Under the pieces are notes generated by a model. The model was not told the origin of the DNA. It did no database searches and saw nothing but the letters and a program-made list of their open reading frames with translations. A stretch of DNA of 64,000 nt. It comes from Monosiga brevicollis MX1 (lineage: Eukaryota > Opisthokonta > Choanoflagellata > Craspedida > Salpingoecidae). The position numbers were made by a program, and so were the translations under genes. Below, one piece after another: positions 43,444-54,497 of this stretch. The stretch spans positions 596,914 through 660,913 of the forward strand of contig NW_001865042.1 of the NCBI RefSeq assembly GCF_000002865.3, read 5' to 3'. How positions within the stretch are numbered: the stretch's first letter is position 1; every line of letters begins with the position of its first letter.

Positions 43444-44094
43444 CCGTATCAACTCGAGTCATGTTGGGCATTCAATTTTTCTTTTTTGTTGCTTTTTTGG
43501 GGGGGGCAGGGGGAGGGAGGTTGATGATGATGATTGAAGCAAGTTGTTGGTTTTTTTCTTCTTTCCGCGACCGCATGCCTTCTTCTGGCTCGCCCTTTTG
43601 TTTTCATGTATGAGAGATCCCAGACCTGATAATCGAAAACGAAGTTTTGACCCATGTTAGGTACACTCGACCATTAAGAACAGCTCAGTGGCAGCAGCAC
43701 CCCAAGACATGTTGCACATTCACATGTGGATGTGGTCTTGACATTTGTCATCCCCAATCATTATGATTTTGCAGTTCGACACATGTCGCTCGCCAATAAG
43801 TGGTTATTTTGCGTCGAAAGCACGTCAGCACAACACATCAAAATCAACAGTAACCTCTTAAACAGCCACATTTTGCTTTTCTCTGACAAACGAGTTTATG
43901 GGAACGATTTCCCGAATCACTCTGGCTGTTGGTGCAGGAGGCGGGAAGAGGGCGCCGTGATGCGAGTCAAAGCAGGCGAGGCAGGGCTGTGCAAAGCAAG
44001 TTGATGCTTGGTATGCCCCTTTCTCTCGGTTTGAAGCAGCTGTGAGGCAAACCCTGGCCGTAGCCACGGGTGATTTTGAGGCACGACCACGAGA
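43444..44094. other. Intergenic region upstream of the acyltransferase gene
   Basis: About 650 bases between two + strand genes. It includes a G-rich stretch (about 43498-43520) and no convincing exon. Confidence 0.5.
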
Positions 44095-45555
44095 ATGGCG
44101 GGGCGACATTGGGAGGCCTCACTGGCCGAGGAGCACCGACCGCTTCTTCTGCCTTGGGCGCATAGCATCAACGAGGCTCACGAGGACGATGCTGGTCCGA
44201 TACAACCAAAGCGTCAGCGGCTTGCGTCGATTGATCTTCTGCGTGGCGTCATCATCATCATTATGGCATGGGATCACTGCAAGGATTTTCTCTCGAATTG
44301 GAACGCTCACGATGGTGAATCGCATGACAGTGGCCCCATCCTGGGGACGCACAGCGAGATGTGGTACGGGCCTCTCGAGCTATACAGCGGCAAGCCGCAG
44401 TACTTGTTTGCTCGCTACATCAGCCACTTTTGCGCCCCAGGCTTTAGCTACCTGATGGGGACAGGCATGGTGCTGCTGGCATCATCTCGGCGCCGCAAGG
44501 CCGGCTGGTCCTCTGGGCGTATCATGCGCTACTTCTTGCTGCGTGGCATCGTGTTAGTGATTTTGGGCTTTGTGGTGCGCGCCGCCACGGCCATGTTAGG
44601 ACTCATGCATTCCGCTCGGGTCGAAGCGAGTCTGCAAAGGCCTGTTGGAGCACATGCCATGTTTGGGTTTTTCCAGGTGATGACATGCCTCGGCTTGCAG
44701 ATGATGGTGTGTGGGCTTCTAATCGAGCTGTTGCAAACGCTGGAGCGCGCGACAGGCCTGGATCAGGTTACGTTGCGCGTGGGTTCTTCTCCGTTGCTGA
44801 GTTGCAGTCCCAAGTCGCTCGTGCTCTTTGTACTCGGCTGTGTGTGCATGGCCAGCACCATGCTCACGATCCATCAAGCCCAACACGGAGATGCGGCCGC
44901 TCACCCAAGTCCGCCGGTAGCGCATTCTTTTCTGGAGATCATGAATCGGGTTTTGTTTGTACCTGGACCCTTCTTCCAGCCCTCGGCGATCATGGCATAC
45001 CCGCTTGTGCCCTGGCTGGGGGTTTGTCTGTGGGGCGCTGCCGCGGGCTCTGAGTTTACGACGGCCCCGCGCGTGGCACATCAGCGCGCACTCCTCAATG
45101 GCATCATCCTTCTTGCGTGCTTCGTCCTCATCCGTACGCTCGGTGGACGTCACCTCAACCTACGCGGCTACCCCATGGGCGAAGGCCACCAGTATCCCTG
45201 GAACGCATGGTGGACCGTGTGCAAGTATCCCCCGGAGCTGGCCTACATTTCCATCACAATCGGAGCTGACCTGGTGTTGCTGTTTTTGCTTTCCACGATT
45301 CAAGCCAAAGCCCAGATCCCTCAAATCATTCTCAAGTATGGACGCTCGCCTCTAGCCTTTTACTTGTCGCACTTTTTTTTCATTTCGACCTTTTCCATCA
45401 TCATCTACTATGCCCGCGGCCGCCATTTTGGGGTGCCACTGCCTGCGGTCATCCCGCTCTACCTCTTTGTGGTGTTTCTGGAGTACTTTATTGTCAAGGC
45501 GTATGACCAGTTCAAGTCCAGTAAAGGCCCGGATTCACTCTGGCGCTTGCTCTGA
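44095..45555 (+). CDS. Multipass membrane acyltransferase, HGSNAT/DUF1624-type, intronless
   Basis: A single uninterrupted frame of 486 codons from ATG 44095. It reads as a polytopic membrane protein with about 10-12 helices. The first core helix begins RLASIDLLRGVIIIIMAWDH, where SIDxLRGxxxxxMxxDH is the hallmark of the heparan-alpha-glucosaminide acetyltransferase catalytic family and of bacterial DUF1624 proteins. The conserved His of that motif is present. Later helices include FLLRGIVLVILGFVVR, a GYPMGEGHQYPWNAWW loop, and YGRSPLAFYLSHFFFISTFS, which is typical of the family's last helices. The short N terminus has EEHRPLLLP, a possible dileucine lysosome signal. It is the only clearly intronless gene of this size here. 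The substrate may be a sugar amine, but this is inference; bacterial-type relatives are mostly uncharacterised. Confidence 0.8.
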   Translation: MAGRHWEASLAEEHRPLLLPWAHSINEAHEDDAGPIQPKRQRLASIDLLRGVIIIIMAWDHCKDFLSNWNAHDGESHDSGPILGTHSEMWYGPLELYSGKPQYLFARYISHFCAPGFSYLMGTGMVLLASSRRRKAGWSSGRIMRYFLLRGIVLVILGFVVRAATAMLGLMHSARVEASLQRPVGAHAMFGFFQVMTCLGLQMMVCGLLIELLQTLERATGLDQVTLRVGSSPLLSCSPKSLVLFVLGCVCMASTMLTIHQAQHGDAAAHPSPPVAHSFLEIMNRVLFVPGPFFQPSAIMAYPLVPWLGVCLWGAAAGSEFTTAPRVAHQRALLNGIILLACFVLIRTLGGRHLNLRGYPMGEGHQYPWNAWWTVCKYPPELAYISITIGADLVLLFLLSTIQAKAQIPQIILKYGRSPLAFYLSHFFFISTFSIIIYYARGRHFGVPLPAVIPLYLFVVFLEYFIVKAYDQFKSSKGPDSLWRLL

Positions 45556-46113
45556 GTCACCGATCAGTGCCGAATTGAGAATACCAGATAGATAGAGAGG
45601 TTCACAGAGAGGGGCAGCGAGGGCGCCGTATCTGCTGCAACCCTCGCAGTCTCTGCTTGATCGCCGTGTGATATCAACTGATGTGAGTGAGTTTGGAGAA
45701 TTCACTTTCGGATGCCCAAAAAAAGGAAAAAAGGAAAAAAAAAATACCCCATCGCTGTCGCGCGCTTGCACAATAGACGAACCCAAGCAGCGCATGCATG
45801 CATGCATGGTATCATGATATCCGTCATGCACAGCAGCGGTCATGTCGCGGGAAAGGCATGGAGACAGTTTTCTGGTTTTTGGTCAGGCTTTTCGCGTAGA
45901 GCAAGAGGTGGAAGGGGAAGCAGGACGGTTCCAATGGCTCACGTTGACTTCTCGGGCTGCCGCTTTCGCTTGATTGTCCTGCTCATGTGTTTTGCTCTGC
46001 TCGGTTGATGGTACAGGATCGAGGTGGTGGGAGGCGTTGCTTCTCGTCAGATCTCCCAAGTCTTTTCAAGGACACCAGACTTACACAGATTTGGTGGTCG
46101 AGTGATCGAGACC
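45556..46113. other. Intergenic region before the syntrophin gene
   Basis: Contains an A-rich run (45718-45743) and a short GCAT repeat (45793-45806). No exon seen. Confidence 0.5.
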
Positions 46114-46650
46114 ATGGCAAGCCTGTTCCGAAATCGCAGCTTGCGTCGGCAGCAACGCAAAGCTGCGCGCCAACAAAAGCGCGAGGCTCAACAGGCCACG
46201 CCTGCTGGATGGCAGGGCATGCCAGATGATGCCCTGCTTGCCTTTCGCCGTGAACAAGGTATAGCAAAGTACTGAGGCCCGGATCTCCCTCCTGCAGAAG
46301 AAGAAGAAGAAGAAGAAGAAGAAGAAGAGGAAAAGGCGATACGGCACATTCGTTTTGAATGACTCTTCTCAACGCATCGACATTGTTGCGGCACGACGCA
46401 GGTTTAGTTGCGGGCACAGAACGCCTCATGGACTGGGGTGAAGTACGTCACAATGTGAAACCACGCAAGGAAGCATTCATGATGATGCAGGCCAACGACG
46501 GCTCGTGGCAAGATATCCGCCTCGTCCTCCATGCAACCTACCTCTCAGTGCAAAAGTTTCAGACACAAGCCCGGGCTCTGGTATGCCAATACCCTCAAGC
46601 CTGGCACTTGGTCGTCCCAGTGGCCGTTCGACTCAAGCCATTTGTTTCTT

Positions 46651-46689
<39 letters not shown>

Positions 46690-49276
46690 CACTCTCTCCC
46701 CGCTCTGGCCTTGTCTTTGCAAACAATGACGACTCGCAGGACGAGCTACGCTCGAGTCTACCCAGTGAGGCCGAGCGGGAGGTCATCGTCTACAAACAGC
46801 CTGGCCAACCCCTCGGCATTAGCATCAAGGGTTTGTCACCTCGCCATGAGTTTGGTCTTTGACGTGGCTACATTGTATCCTTGACTGCTTCGACTTTGTC
46901 GCGAGTACGAGGGTGTTCACACGACTGGGTTCATGCATGCTTGTATTTGGTGGTGGTGCAGGTGGCTTGGAATTTGAGCTTCCCATCCTCATCAGCGAAA
47001 TCAAGGAGGGTGCTCCGGTCCATCAGTCCCTGAGCTGTTTTGTGGGCGATGCTATCATGCGGGTTAGGAGCGACCCGTTCCCAACGCCCAGCTCCAACGC
47101 ACTCGCCATCGCTTTGTTCAAGCGCCAACATACCCGCTTGCTCACTTCCATGAGGACTTCTTGGGTGTTGGTGTGATTATTTGTTTGTTTCCTTTCTTCT
47201 CAAGGTGGAGGGTGTACCTCTCCTGCAAGTCACCCAGGAGCAGGCCGCTGACATTTTGCATCGTCAGCTTGACAAGGTAATGCTCGCCAGCGCCAAGGTA
47301 CCGGAAGAATCAATGGCGTGCTGATTGCTGCTCTGCTGCATGCCGGAGGATGTCGCAGACTCGAGTTCGGATGACAGTGCGCTTCTTCTCGGCTGGTCTG
47401 TTGCCCTCGTACCACCCCCGTTTGGACCAGCAGTGCCAACATTTTTTGGAATATTCTAACCTTGCTGGTCTATTCTGTCTCAACCGTCTCGCACATACAG
47501 CTCGGCATCGCCTGCTGGGTCACTACCTTCGCTCAGCTGCACCTGAAGACCCCGTTTTGAATGACAGCAGCGTCTATGAGGTGTGTGGCTCGGCTATCGC
47601 GCGTACATGGACATGACCGACTTGTGCGAGCCTTCGTTTTGTAACACGTGCCAACCTGCACAGGTTGTTCGGGTACCCCTTGCTTGCTGTGCTGTTTCAC
47701 GTTTCGTGGACAATGGCGATGCTTACCAGTACGTGTGCAAAGGGCAAATTCACGGGCCGTCAGTGACTTTTCTCACAGCCTGGGCATGCTCGCCTCGTGC
47801 ACCGCCAGAAGCCACAACGCGTTTGTTGTTCGGTCGGCTCACGATGTCACGGCATCTGTGGTCCTGCGTCCACGTACGTCAACTCTGTTTTTGACACACA
47901 AGAGTGCCGGTCTCAACGATTTGCACGTTACCCATGCTTGACAAACAAACGTGGTTTTGGCCTGTATAGCTTACGGTGATGAATCGGATACCATCAATTG
48001 GATCAATGCAATTCGCTCCGTGCGGGACAGCTTGCCAGCGCCCTCGGTATGATTGTGAGCATGATCTCTCAACCCAACCAGATTAGTGGTCTTGAAAAAT
48101 TCGCTCCCTCATCCGGAACCGTCGGTCAATGTGCGTTTAGTTGCGAAAGCCAGATGCCCCTAACAATTTTACAGGACTCGTCCTTCGCATGGGCCGCGTG
48201 CACGAGCGCCTCGCGGATGGCACGTGGCGAGATTTTTTCATGGTCCTCACAGACCACGACGTTGCCTTTTATAATGCGGCGCCATCCAAGTCCGAGGACC
48301 TTCGACATGCTGTCACAGCCTATCCACTTCTTGCCGTTCGCTACGTCTCTGGCCATCGCAAGGTTGATCCTCAAAGCACGGTGCGTGACGGGTCTTTATA
48401 ACCAGCTGTGAGCAAATGCAAAACAGCCATGTTTGTGTTCAATCGGCAGCTATCCTGACCTCTCACGCGTGTTCTTAGCCACTGGATCAGCGTGAAGCCG
48501 AGGAAGGCTGCTTTTTCTTGCGCCTGCCTAATGGACTCCGCCATTACCTTTCGGCTGGTCCGTTCTTTGCTGCGAGTCCTTCGATCTTGCCTTCTTATTG
48601 GGTTTGCTGACCGAGACTTCAAGAACCCCTGATCAAACATGCTGTTTTGGTTTTGGTTTTGTTTTCCCTCGATCCATTGCCTCCATAACCTCAGGCTCCA
48701 AGGCTTGTGAACGTGCATGGGCTACTTTGTTTCAACAACGCTGCGATCATGCTGTTCGGCTCGTCGGGGTGAGGCACTCGCAAGGATTCTATACGTAACC
48801 CGCTCTAGCTCTTCTTGGTCGCGCGCATCCTTAACCTTTCTGCCTGTTGTAACCTTTTGACGGAGCAGAGCATCTCGTACAGCGCTTTTTTTCAGGGCGA
48901 GGAGGTTGCACTCACCCTCAATTGGATCACAGGACTGTGGCTCAACAACGACACTCGTGGCAACGTGAGGCCTCTCTCACCCTCTCTACTCAGTATGCAA
49001 TGACTCACGCATCGTGCTAACATTTATCGCTGTGGTGCACGTCTGCCGTGGCTCCTACAGAAGACCATGCTATGGCATCACCCGTTCGCCCATCTCAAAG
49101 CGACAGCCGATGAAGCCAGTACGCGAACCCTGGAGCTGGACTTTGGAACTCGGGGAGGGCGCCAGCGCTTGCAGGTTGAAAATCCAGGCATGGTGGTCTT
49201 TGTCATTGGCAGTTTCTTGGGCTGCCATGTTCGCAGTCGTCAACAACTGCAGGACAATGGGCTTTTGGCCATGTGA
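46114..49276 (+). CDS. Syntrophin (PH-PDZ-PH scaffold)
   Basis: Adaptor that binds dystrophin-family proteins and recruits signalling partners to the membrane. ATG 46114 starts MASLFRNRSLRRQQRKAARQ. Next is the first half of a split PH domain (WQDIRLVLHATYLSVQKF). The PDZ domain follows, split over three exons: REVIVYKQPGQPLGISIKG, GLEFELPILISEIKEGAPV with FVGDAIMRV, and VEGVPLLQVTQEQAADILH. LGISIKGG is the carboxylate-binding loop. The second half of PH1 ends INWINAIRSVRDSL near 48030. A second PH domain (VLRMGRVHERLADGTWRDFF) follows, and the C-terminal unique region ends VENPGMVVFVIGSFLGCHV. Domain order (PH-a, PDZ, PH-b, PH2, SU) is that of syntrophins. Which animal subtype is closest (alpha/beta or gamma) cannot be told. 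More than 12 exons; a CA array (about 46656-46685) lies in one intron. Confidence 0.8.
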
Positions 49277-49580
49277 AGCACCTCCTTTGCAACGGCCGTG
49301 ATGCTTTGTCATTGGATGTTTTAATTTTTGATGCTTTGTCATTGGATGTTTTAGTTTTTGACTGTCATTTTTTGGTTTTTTTCTCCCTTCCCTTTTGCAC
49401 ATTCGGACCTTGCAGTCAAGGCGTGCCAACTTCGGCGAGATAATCCGGTTGTGTGGCAACTTCTTAATCTCCTGGACATGTGCTGTGCGAGCGAGGTGAA
49501 TGCTTATTCAATTACATATGCTGTATCTCTCCTGATGGTGGGACTCAAGATTGAGGTTTGCAGTTGTCACAGGTATGCCT
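49277..49580. repeat. Tandem 30-bp duplication in a convergent intergenic region
   Basis: Two copies of a unit containing GATGCTTTGTCATTGGATG are adjacent at about 49300-49329 and 49330-49359 and differ at one base (AATTTTT/AGTTTTT). They lie just after the syntrophin stop, probably in its 3' UTR or terminator region. Nothing else is seen before uL4m. Confidence 0.75.
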
Positions 49581-51583
49581 CTACAAGTCCTCAAAATCCT
49601 CGTCTGTCAGCTGATACTCGCCCAGTTCAAACTCAGCTTCATTGACTGGGTGCAAGCGGCGTTCCAGGTCGCGAACTGCCGACACGGACAAGACCAACTT
49701 GTCGTGCTTGAGAATGTTGTACACGTGGGCACCTGTCCAACGAGGGCAAGAAGGAGAAATGGGTCAAAACACGCATTTTGAACGATTGGAACAGAATCAG
49801 TCGACCAGTGACACCAAGGCACACTCGCAGTGGGTCAAGCACTCACCGGCAGCTGACGTAGCGTGGAAGGCAGGCATGTTACGGCAGGCCCACTTCAGGT
49901 TCATGCTGTCTTCATCATGACTATGTCAAATAGGCGAACACCAAGGGGGGGGGGGGTCAGAAATAAGGCACGTGCAAGATTGGGGGCAATGATGGCTTGA
50001 CAGCATAAGCTGAGCTGGGCTGGGCTGGGCCGAGCTGGCCGTACCCATAAACAAACAAGGCCGATTCCAGACGATGTTGCGCAGCAATTTCGGCCAGGCT
50101 CTGAGCAGATGTTAGCAAATCATAGAGGGTGAAACAGAATGGTGATGAGCCGATCATGTAAAGTTGGAGCGACAGATTGCGATCATACGAGACTGGCTTG
50201 GGAGTGAGGCAACCCACGCAATGTAAATGCATTCCCCCCCACCCCCCTCCAAACAAAAAAAAAAATTTACGACGCACCTTGGTCTTGAGCGTGGGCAGAA
50301 CCAGATCATCGACGATGACTAGATCATTCTGTTGGTAGCGGGTGGAGATGGCAACGCGAACGCCCTTTTGGCGCACTTTGCGCGGCAGCTTTTGTGACCA
50401 GTCGCGAGGAATGGGACCGTGCACTACACCACCACCACGCCAGTTGGGTACGCGGATGCTGCCAGTTCGCGCGCGACCCGTGCCCTTCTGGGGATGGGGC
50501 TTGCTGGAAAGAATGGAGCCAATCAAGAATTGAATGAATACATCAACAGGAGAAGAACAGGCAAAAGAGCCTGAAAGGTCAAAACTGATGCGGGCTTGGC
50601 GAGGTGGATGCCGACAAGAGTTGCGAGGCGTAGGACGCACCGGCCGCCACCACGAACTTCACCCCGAGTCTTGGTCTTGGCATTGCCCTGAGACAACAAC
50701 CCAGATGTGAATGGTAAAATGCCAACGCGCAGCATGACAAGTCGTGCGAAAAGCAAGTGGAGTTGGTAAAGTGTTTGGTATGGGTGCGGGCTGGCAAGCT
50801 TACCTTTCGCCACAGGGCGCGCTGCCAAACGACGACGCGATGCATAATATCGACACGGATTTCTTCACCAAATACAGTGGGGTCCAATTCCATGACGCCA
50901 ACCTATGCGAACATGAGCCAGATGATGTGGGCAGGCAATGGCAGGCAATTGGGCATGATGAGTAGGCCAAAGGTATCGGCAATCAAGACGAAGAGTGGGG
51001 CGAGCACCGGCGAGTCGCATACGCGATGGGCATTGGGAAAAGAGTTGATCCATGCTTGCAATGAGGGTGAGCTCATGGGCGCAATATCTTCTTCAGCAAA
51101 AGAGGCTGAAGTGACCGGTTGGGCCAAGCCGCGAGCTGCAGGGCAAGAGGGGAGGTAGCCGAGGAAGGAGGTTGGTGAAAGGGGAGAACCCAGGGTGCAG
51201 GGTGGTGGAACCGGGTATATGGACGTACTGGCCAGCACCAACGGAGCAGCTAGACGTGGCGCAGCTTGCTTTGCAAGAGCGGAGTTTACCGCATGCAATT
51301 GACGGGCTTGTGGCCGCACCACCTCCTGGCTCACGCAGCACGAACGGCACAATCAAACAGTGAGAACGGCGAGGTAAGATGCAAGCGCGAGTGTGTCAAT
51401 GTGAGAGTGTGAATGTGTACGCATGTGTGAGTTTGATAAACTTTTGGGTGTGCTGTTGAGCGATGAAAGCGCTGAAAACTTGTTCTGAGCGTGAGTCAAC
51501 GCCAGACGCCAGAGCCCGGGCGCCCGAGTCAAGACGGGTTTCCCGACCTGAGCACGACGCAGCATCATCCGGACGAACGCCAT
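49581..51583 (-). CDS. MRPL4: Mitochondrial large ribosomal subunit protein uL4m
   Basis: Component of the mitochondrial 50S-like subunit that lines the exit tunnel. ATG 51583 starts [20 protein letters not shown], an Arg-rich import leader; an in-frame ATG at 51625 is possible. Middle exons contain [20 protein letters not shown] and then VVWQRAL. Next come [16 protein letters not shown] and [20 protein letters not shown], then [23 protein letters not shown], the universal uL4 signature. Later exons give [34 protein letters not shown], and [20 protein letters not shown], ending LTDEDFEDL at 49581. The tail after DLERRL is longer and more acidic than I remember for human uL4m. About eight exons. 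Convergent with syntrophin, and divergent from TDRD3 across only 187 bp. Confidence 0.9.
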
Positions 51584-51639
51584 CGTGGCGGCCGAGGTAC
51601 TGCGTAAAACACTTGTTTTCAACATATGTAAATGTCATA

Positions 51640-51644
<5 letters not shown>

Positions 51645-51680
<36 letters not shown>
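51645..51680. repeat. (CT)n microsatellite in the uL4m/TDRD3 divergent promoter
   Basis: About 18 CT units in the 187-bp interval between the two divergent start codons. Followed by GCTCTGCTCTGCTGC. Confidence 0.95.
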
Positions 51681-51682
<2 letters not shown>

Positions 51683-51769
51683 TCTGCTCTGCTGCTTATG
51701 CCTATCTTTTGCTTTCCACTCTCTGGTGTTTGTGTTGGTGTTGGTGTTGTTTTAAGGAAGAAGAGGAGG

Positions 51770-52534
51770 ATGGTCGGGGCCGAGTGGCACCTGAAGGGTG
51801 ATTTTGTGGCTGGGGCGGGCCGGGGGTTGACGGTGGAGGAGTGCTTGAACCTTGATTTGCGGCAGATAGCAGAGCCCGTTGTGACAGATGACGTGCCCAA
51901 GGTGGGACCGGGCGTTTTGCCAACCCCATTCGTTGCTCAGGTATGTGGTTGCAGTCAGCTGTTTTTGCCGCGAGCTGGGTGCTTGTGGCAGGCACAAAGC
52001 AATGTCCAGCAGCTGGGGGAAGATCCAAGCCAGGGCCAAGGATGTGGCGGCTTGCGACATTTGGACGGCGGGATATGCTTTTTGGGGCTGCGATGAACAG
52101 CGCTCATACATTATCGTAACCGCTGCGCTACTGTTGTCGATGCCACAGGTGGTGTCAGTGAGCAACGCTTCGGCTCCAGCCATCAATCAGGATAGCCAGG
52201 GCGCCCCTCGGATGCTCAAGGTGGTCCTGACCGATGGAAAGCGCAAGTTTACGGGTGTGGAGTCTGCGCCCTTGTCTGCTTTGTCGCGCAAGACCAATCC
52301 GGGTACCAAAATTCTGCTCACCGAGTCCAACTTGCCCATTTTCAACAACATCGTACTCCTGAACCCATCCAACTGCCGCGTCCTTGGGGGTCACGTACCT
52401 GAACTTGTGGAGCGCTGGGCGATGCAGGTCAAACTTGCTGAGCACCAACGCTCACATGCTGTCCGCGATGCCAGCTACCCTGTTTTCTTACCCTTTTCTG
52501 CGGTAAGCGCCTTTTAAACCATTGTTTCTTTTTT

Positions 52535-52587
<53 letters not shown>

Positions 52588-53937
52588 ACTCCAACGCCCA
52601 TACCCAAGCTGCCGCCCCACGCCTCATCGTCATTATGACCGTGTGTTCAGGCCAACCTAAAAGCTCTCAAAACAAGTAAAACACCCCAGGCAAAGCCAGC
52701 TGTGGCTGATGTGACTGAGGATTCAACCAAGGGTGATTCTCGGGATGATCGCGAGCGATTGTCAACTACGCAAGACTCCAAGCATGTCATCAAGTCGCTG
52801 CAGCAAGCCACTACATCACTGGAATCTCTCAAGCTCCAGCATGAAGCCAAGCAGGAGGCTCGGCGCGAAGCTCGAATGCAGAAGCGCCGTGGTCGCCGAC
52901 GACATGGTGATGACGAAGTCTTTGAAGACGACCCCAACACGATTACGCTCGAGCAATTGCAGCAACGTCGTGCTCAGCAGCAGCAGCTTCCCAAGCAGGG
53001 CTCGGTCCCATCACCTGCCCAGGAGGGTGCACAACCTGGAAGCACGCGGCCTTCAGCTGAGGTTGTCGCCTGGCGCCAGCAGCTGGCAGGCATGGGTTTT
53101 GCAGCTGACAGCATTGCGACGGCTTTGGCCACATGCGACACTTTTGATGCTTGCTTGGAAAGCCTCCTGCAGGGGCTTGCTGGCCAAGCAGACCAGGCGC
53201 ATCCTAGTGCCCAAGTGACCTCTCATGGAAGAGCAGACCGTGCTTCGGACTTGACGCGGGGAACTAACCAACGGCGTGAGGAGCGGCCGCAGGGCCACGA
53301 GCGAGCGAATGCCACACACAAGGGTGCCAAGCACGGGTCTCGAAGCGAGGGTGCAGCAGAGCCAACTGCACGCTCTAATGACAGTCGCCGTTCAACCTCT
53401 GCACGGGGTCACAAAGATCGCCGTCAAACAAAGACTCAAGATCAGCAAGGCTCGAGGCCCAAGCGACACGACCCATCAGCGCGCCAGGAGGCAACCGAGC
53501 GTTCAAACACGCGGCACGCGACACAGGCACAATACCAGCCCCCTGCCTCCCGGACTCAGACAACTCATTCATCCGGATCAAAGCGACAACAACAGCAGCA
53601 GCAGCAGCAGCAGCTACCAGCGCCTTCTCAAAGCCTCAAGCCCTCCCACACGGGAGCGAGCAAAGAAAAGGGCAAACATGCCAAGCAAGCCGCTCGCCAT
53701 GCGAACTCTGCCGTGGCAAGTGCACCTCAATTGCCCGCACCAGCCTTGACCCTGCCGTCTCCTTCGCCTGCTGTGGTGGTTCAACTGCGCGACGGATCGT
53801 CCGGCCCATCTGACGACGGCCTCTCACTGGGCCGGCCCCTAAGTGCTAGTGGTCGAGGTCGAAGTCGGGGTGCGAAAGCAGAAGGTCGCGGCGGTCGCGG
53901 ACGTGGCGGATCTTCGCGCCGGTCGGTGCGCCAATGA
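51770..53937 (+). CDS. TDRD3: TDRD3-like protein (OB-fold, UBA, RG-rich tail)
   Basis: Homologue of TDRD3, the partner of topoisomerase III-beta. Three exons: 51770-51940, 52149-52502 and 52652-53937. Exon 1 encodes WHLKGDFVAGAGRGLTVEEC then LNLDLRQI, matching the N-terminal DUF1767 helices. Exon 2 encodes the OB fold, with VVSVSNASAPAINQDSQGAP, RMLKVVLTDGKRKFTGVES, PGTKILLTE and NPSNCRVLGGHVPELVERW, the segments TDRD3 and RMI1 use for topoisomerase binding. The long last exon has a charged helix, then a UBA domain (WRQQLAGMGFAADSIATALA) and a disordered Gln/Arg/Ser-rich region with a polyQ run near 53590. It ends in an RG-rich tail (GRGRSRGAKAEGRGGRGRGG). I find no Tudor domain before the stop. 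An AATAAA lies 10 nt after the stop. The OB and UBA calls are firm; orthology is inferred. Confidence 0.85.
52537..52583. repeat. (TC)n array in TDRD3 intron 2
   Basis: About 23 TC units at the 5' side of the 149-bp second intron, upstream of the branch/acceptor region. Poly-Arg/Glu frames on the opposite strand are artefacts. Confidence 0.9.
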
Positions 53938-53946
53938 CCCATTCAT

Positions 53947-53952
53947 AATAAA
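53947..53952 (+). promoter_or_regulatory. AATAAA polyadenylation hexamer after TDRD3
   Basis: Canonical hexamer 10 nt downstream of the TDRD3 TGA, suggesting a very short 3' UTR, as at UCHL3. Inferred from sequence only. Confidence 0.4.
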
Positions 53953-54497
53953 CCATCCACTCCCGATCAGATCGTTGCTCTTTGACCCATACTCCACGCG
54001 CTCTCGAGCTGAATTGACGGTCTTGCCAGTGCCATTTTGTATTCCTTTTCTCTATTAAATTTTTTATTTTTTTCGTTTCTTGAACATAAGGAGTTGGTGT
54101 GCTTTGTTTTTTCTGCACACGAATAACGCGATTTGAGACGCTCAAAAGCCTCGCGCGTTTCTCTGCTCCTCCAGCCTCCAGGAAACAGCAGCAACCTTGT
54201 TGGTGGCGCTGCGCTCTCGTCCGAGCGCGTCTTGGTGCGCTTGTCGGGACGTGAACTGTAGTTGGAGGGTGTCTCACAAGCAACGTTGGCTCGCTGTGGT
54301 TCGAGCCAACAGAGCATGCCGGCTGGCTGCCACGGCAAGCCTGGCGATCTTGCCTGATCAAGCTTGAAGCGCACAGCGCGCAGCAACAGCTGTACCTGCA
54401 CTGCGCAAGGAGAGACGCAAGCGGGGTCCTGGCACCGCTGCTTGTCACAGGTGTACGGGCTGGTCCAGTTGCGCGCGCAGGTGCATGCACCGTCAGC
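53953..54497. other. Tandem intergenic region, no gene seen
   Basis: Between TDRD3 and TMEM243, both on the + strand. AT-rich near 54050-54080 and GC-rich nearer TMEM243. No supported exon. Confidence 0.5.
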
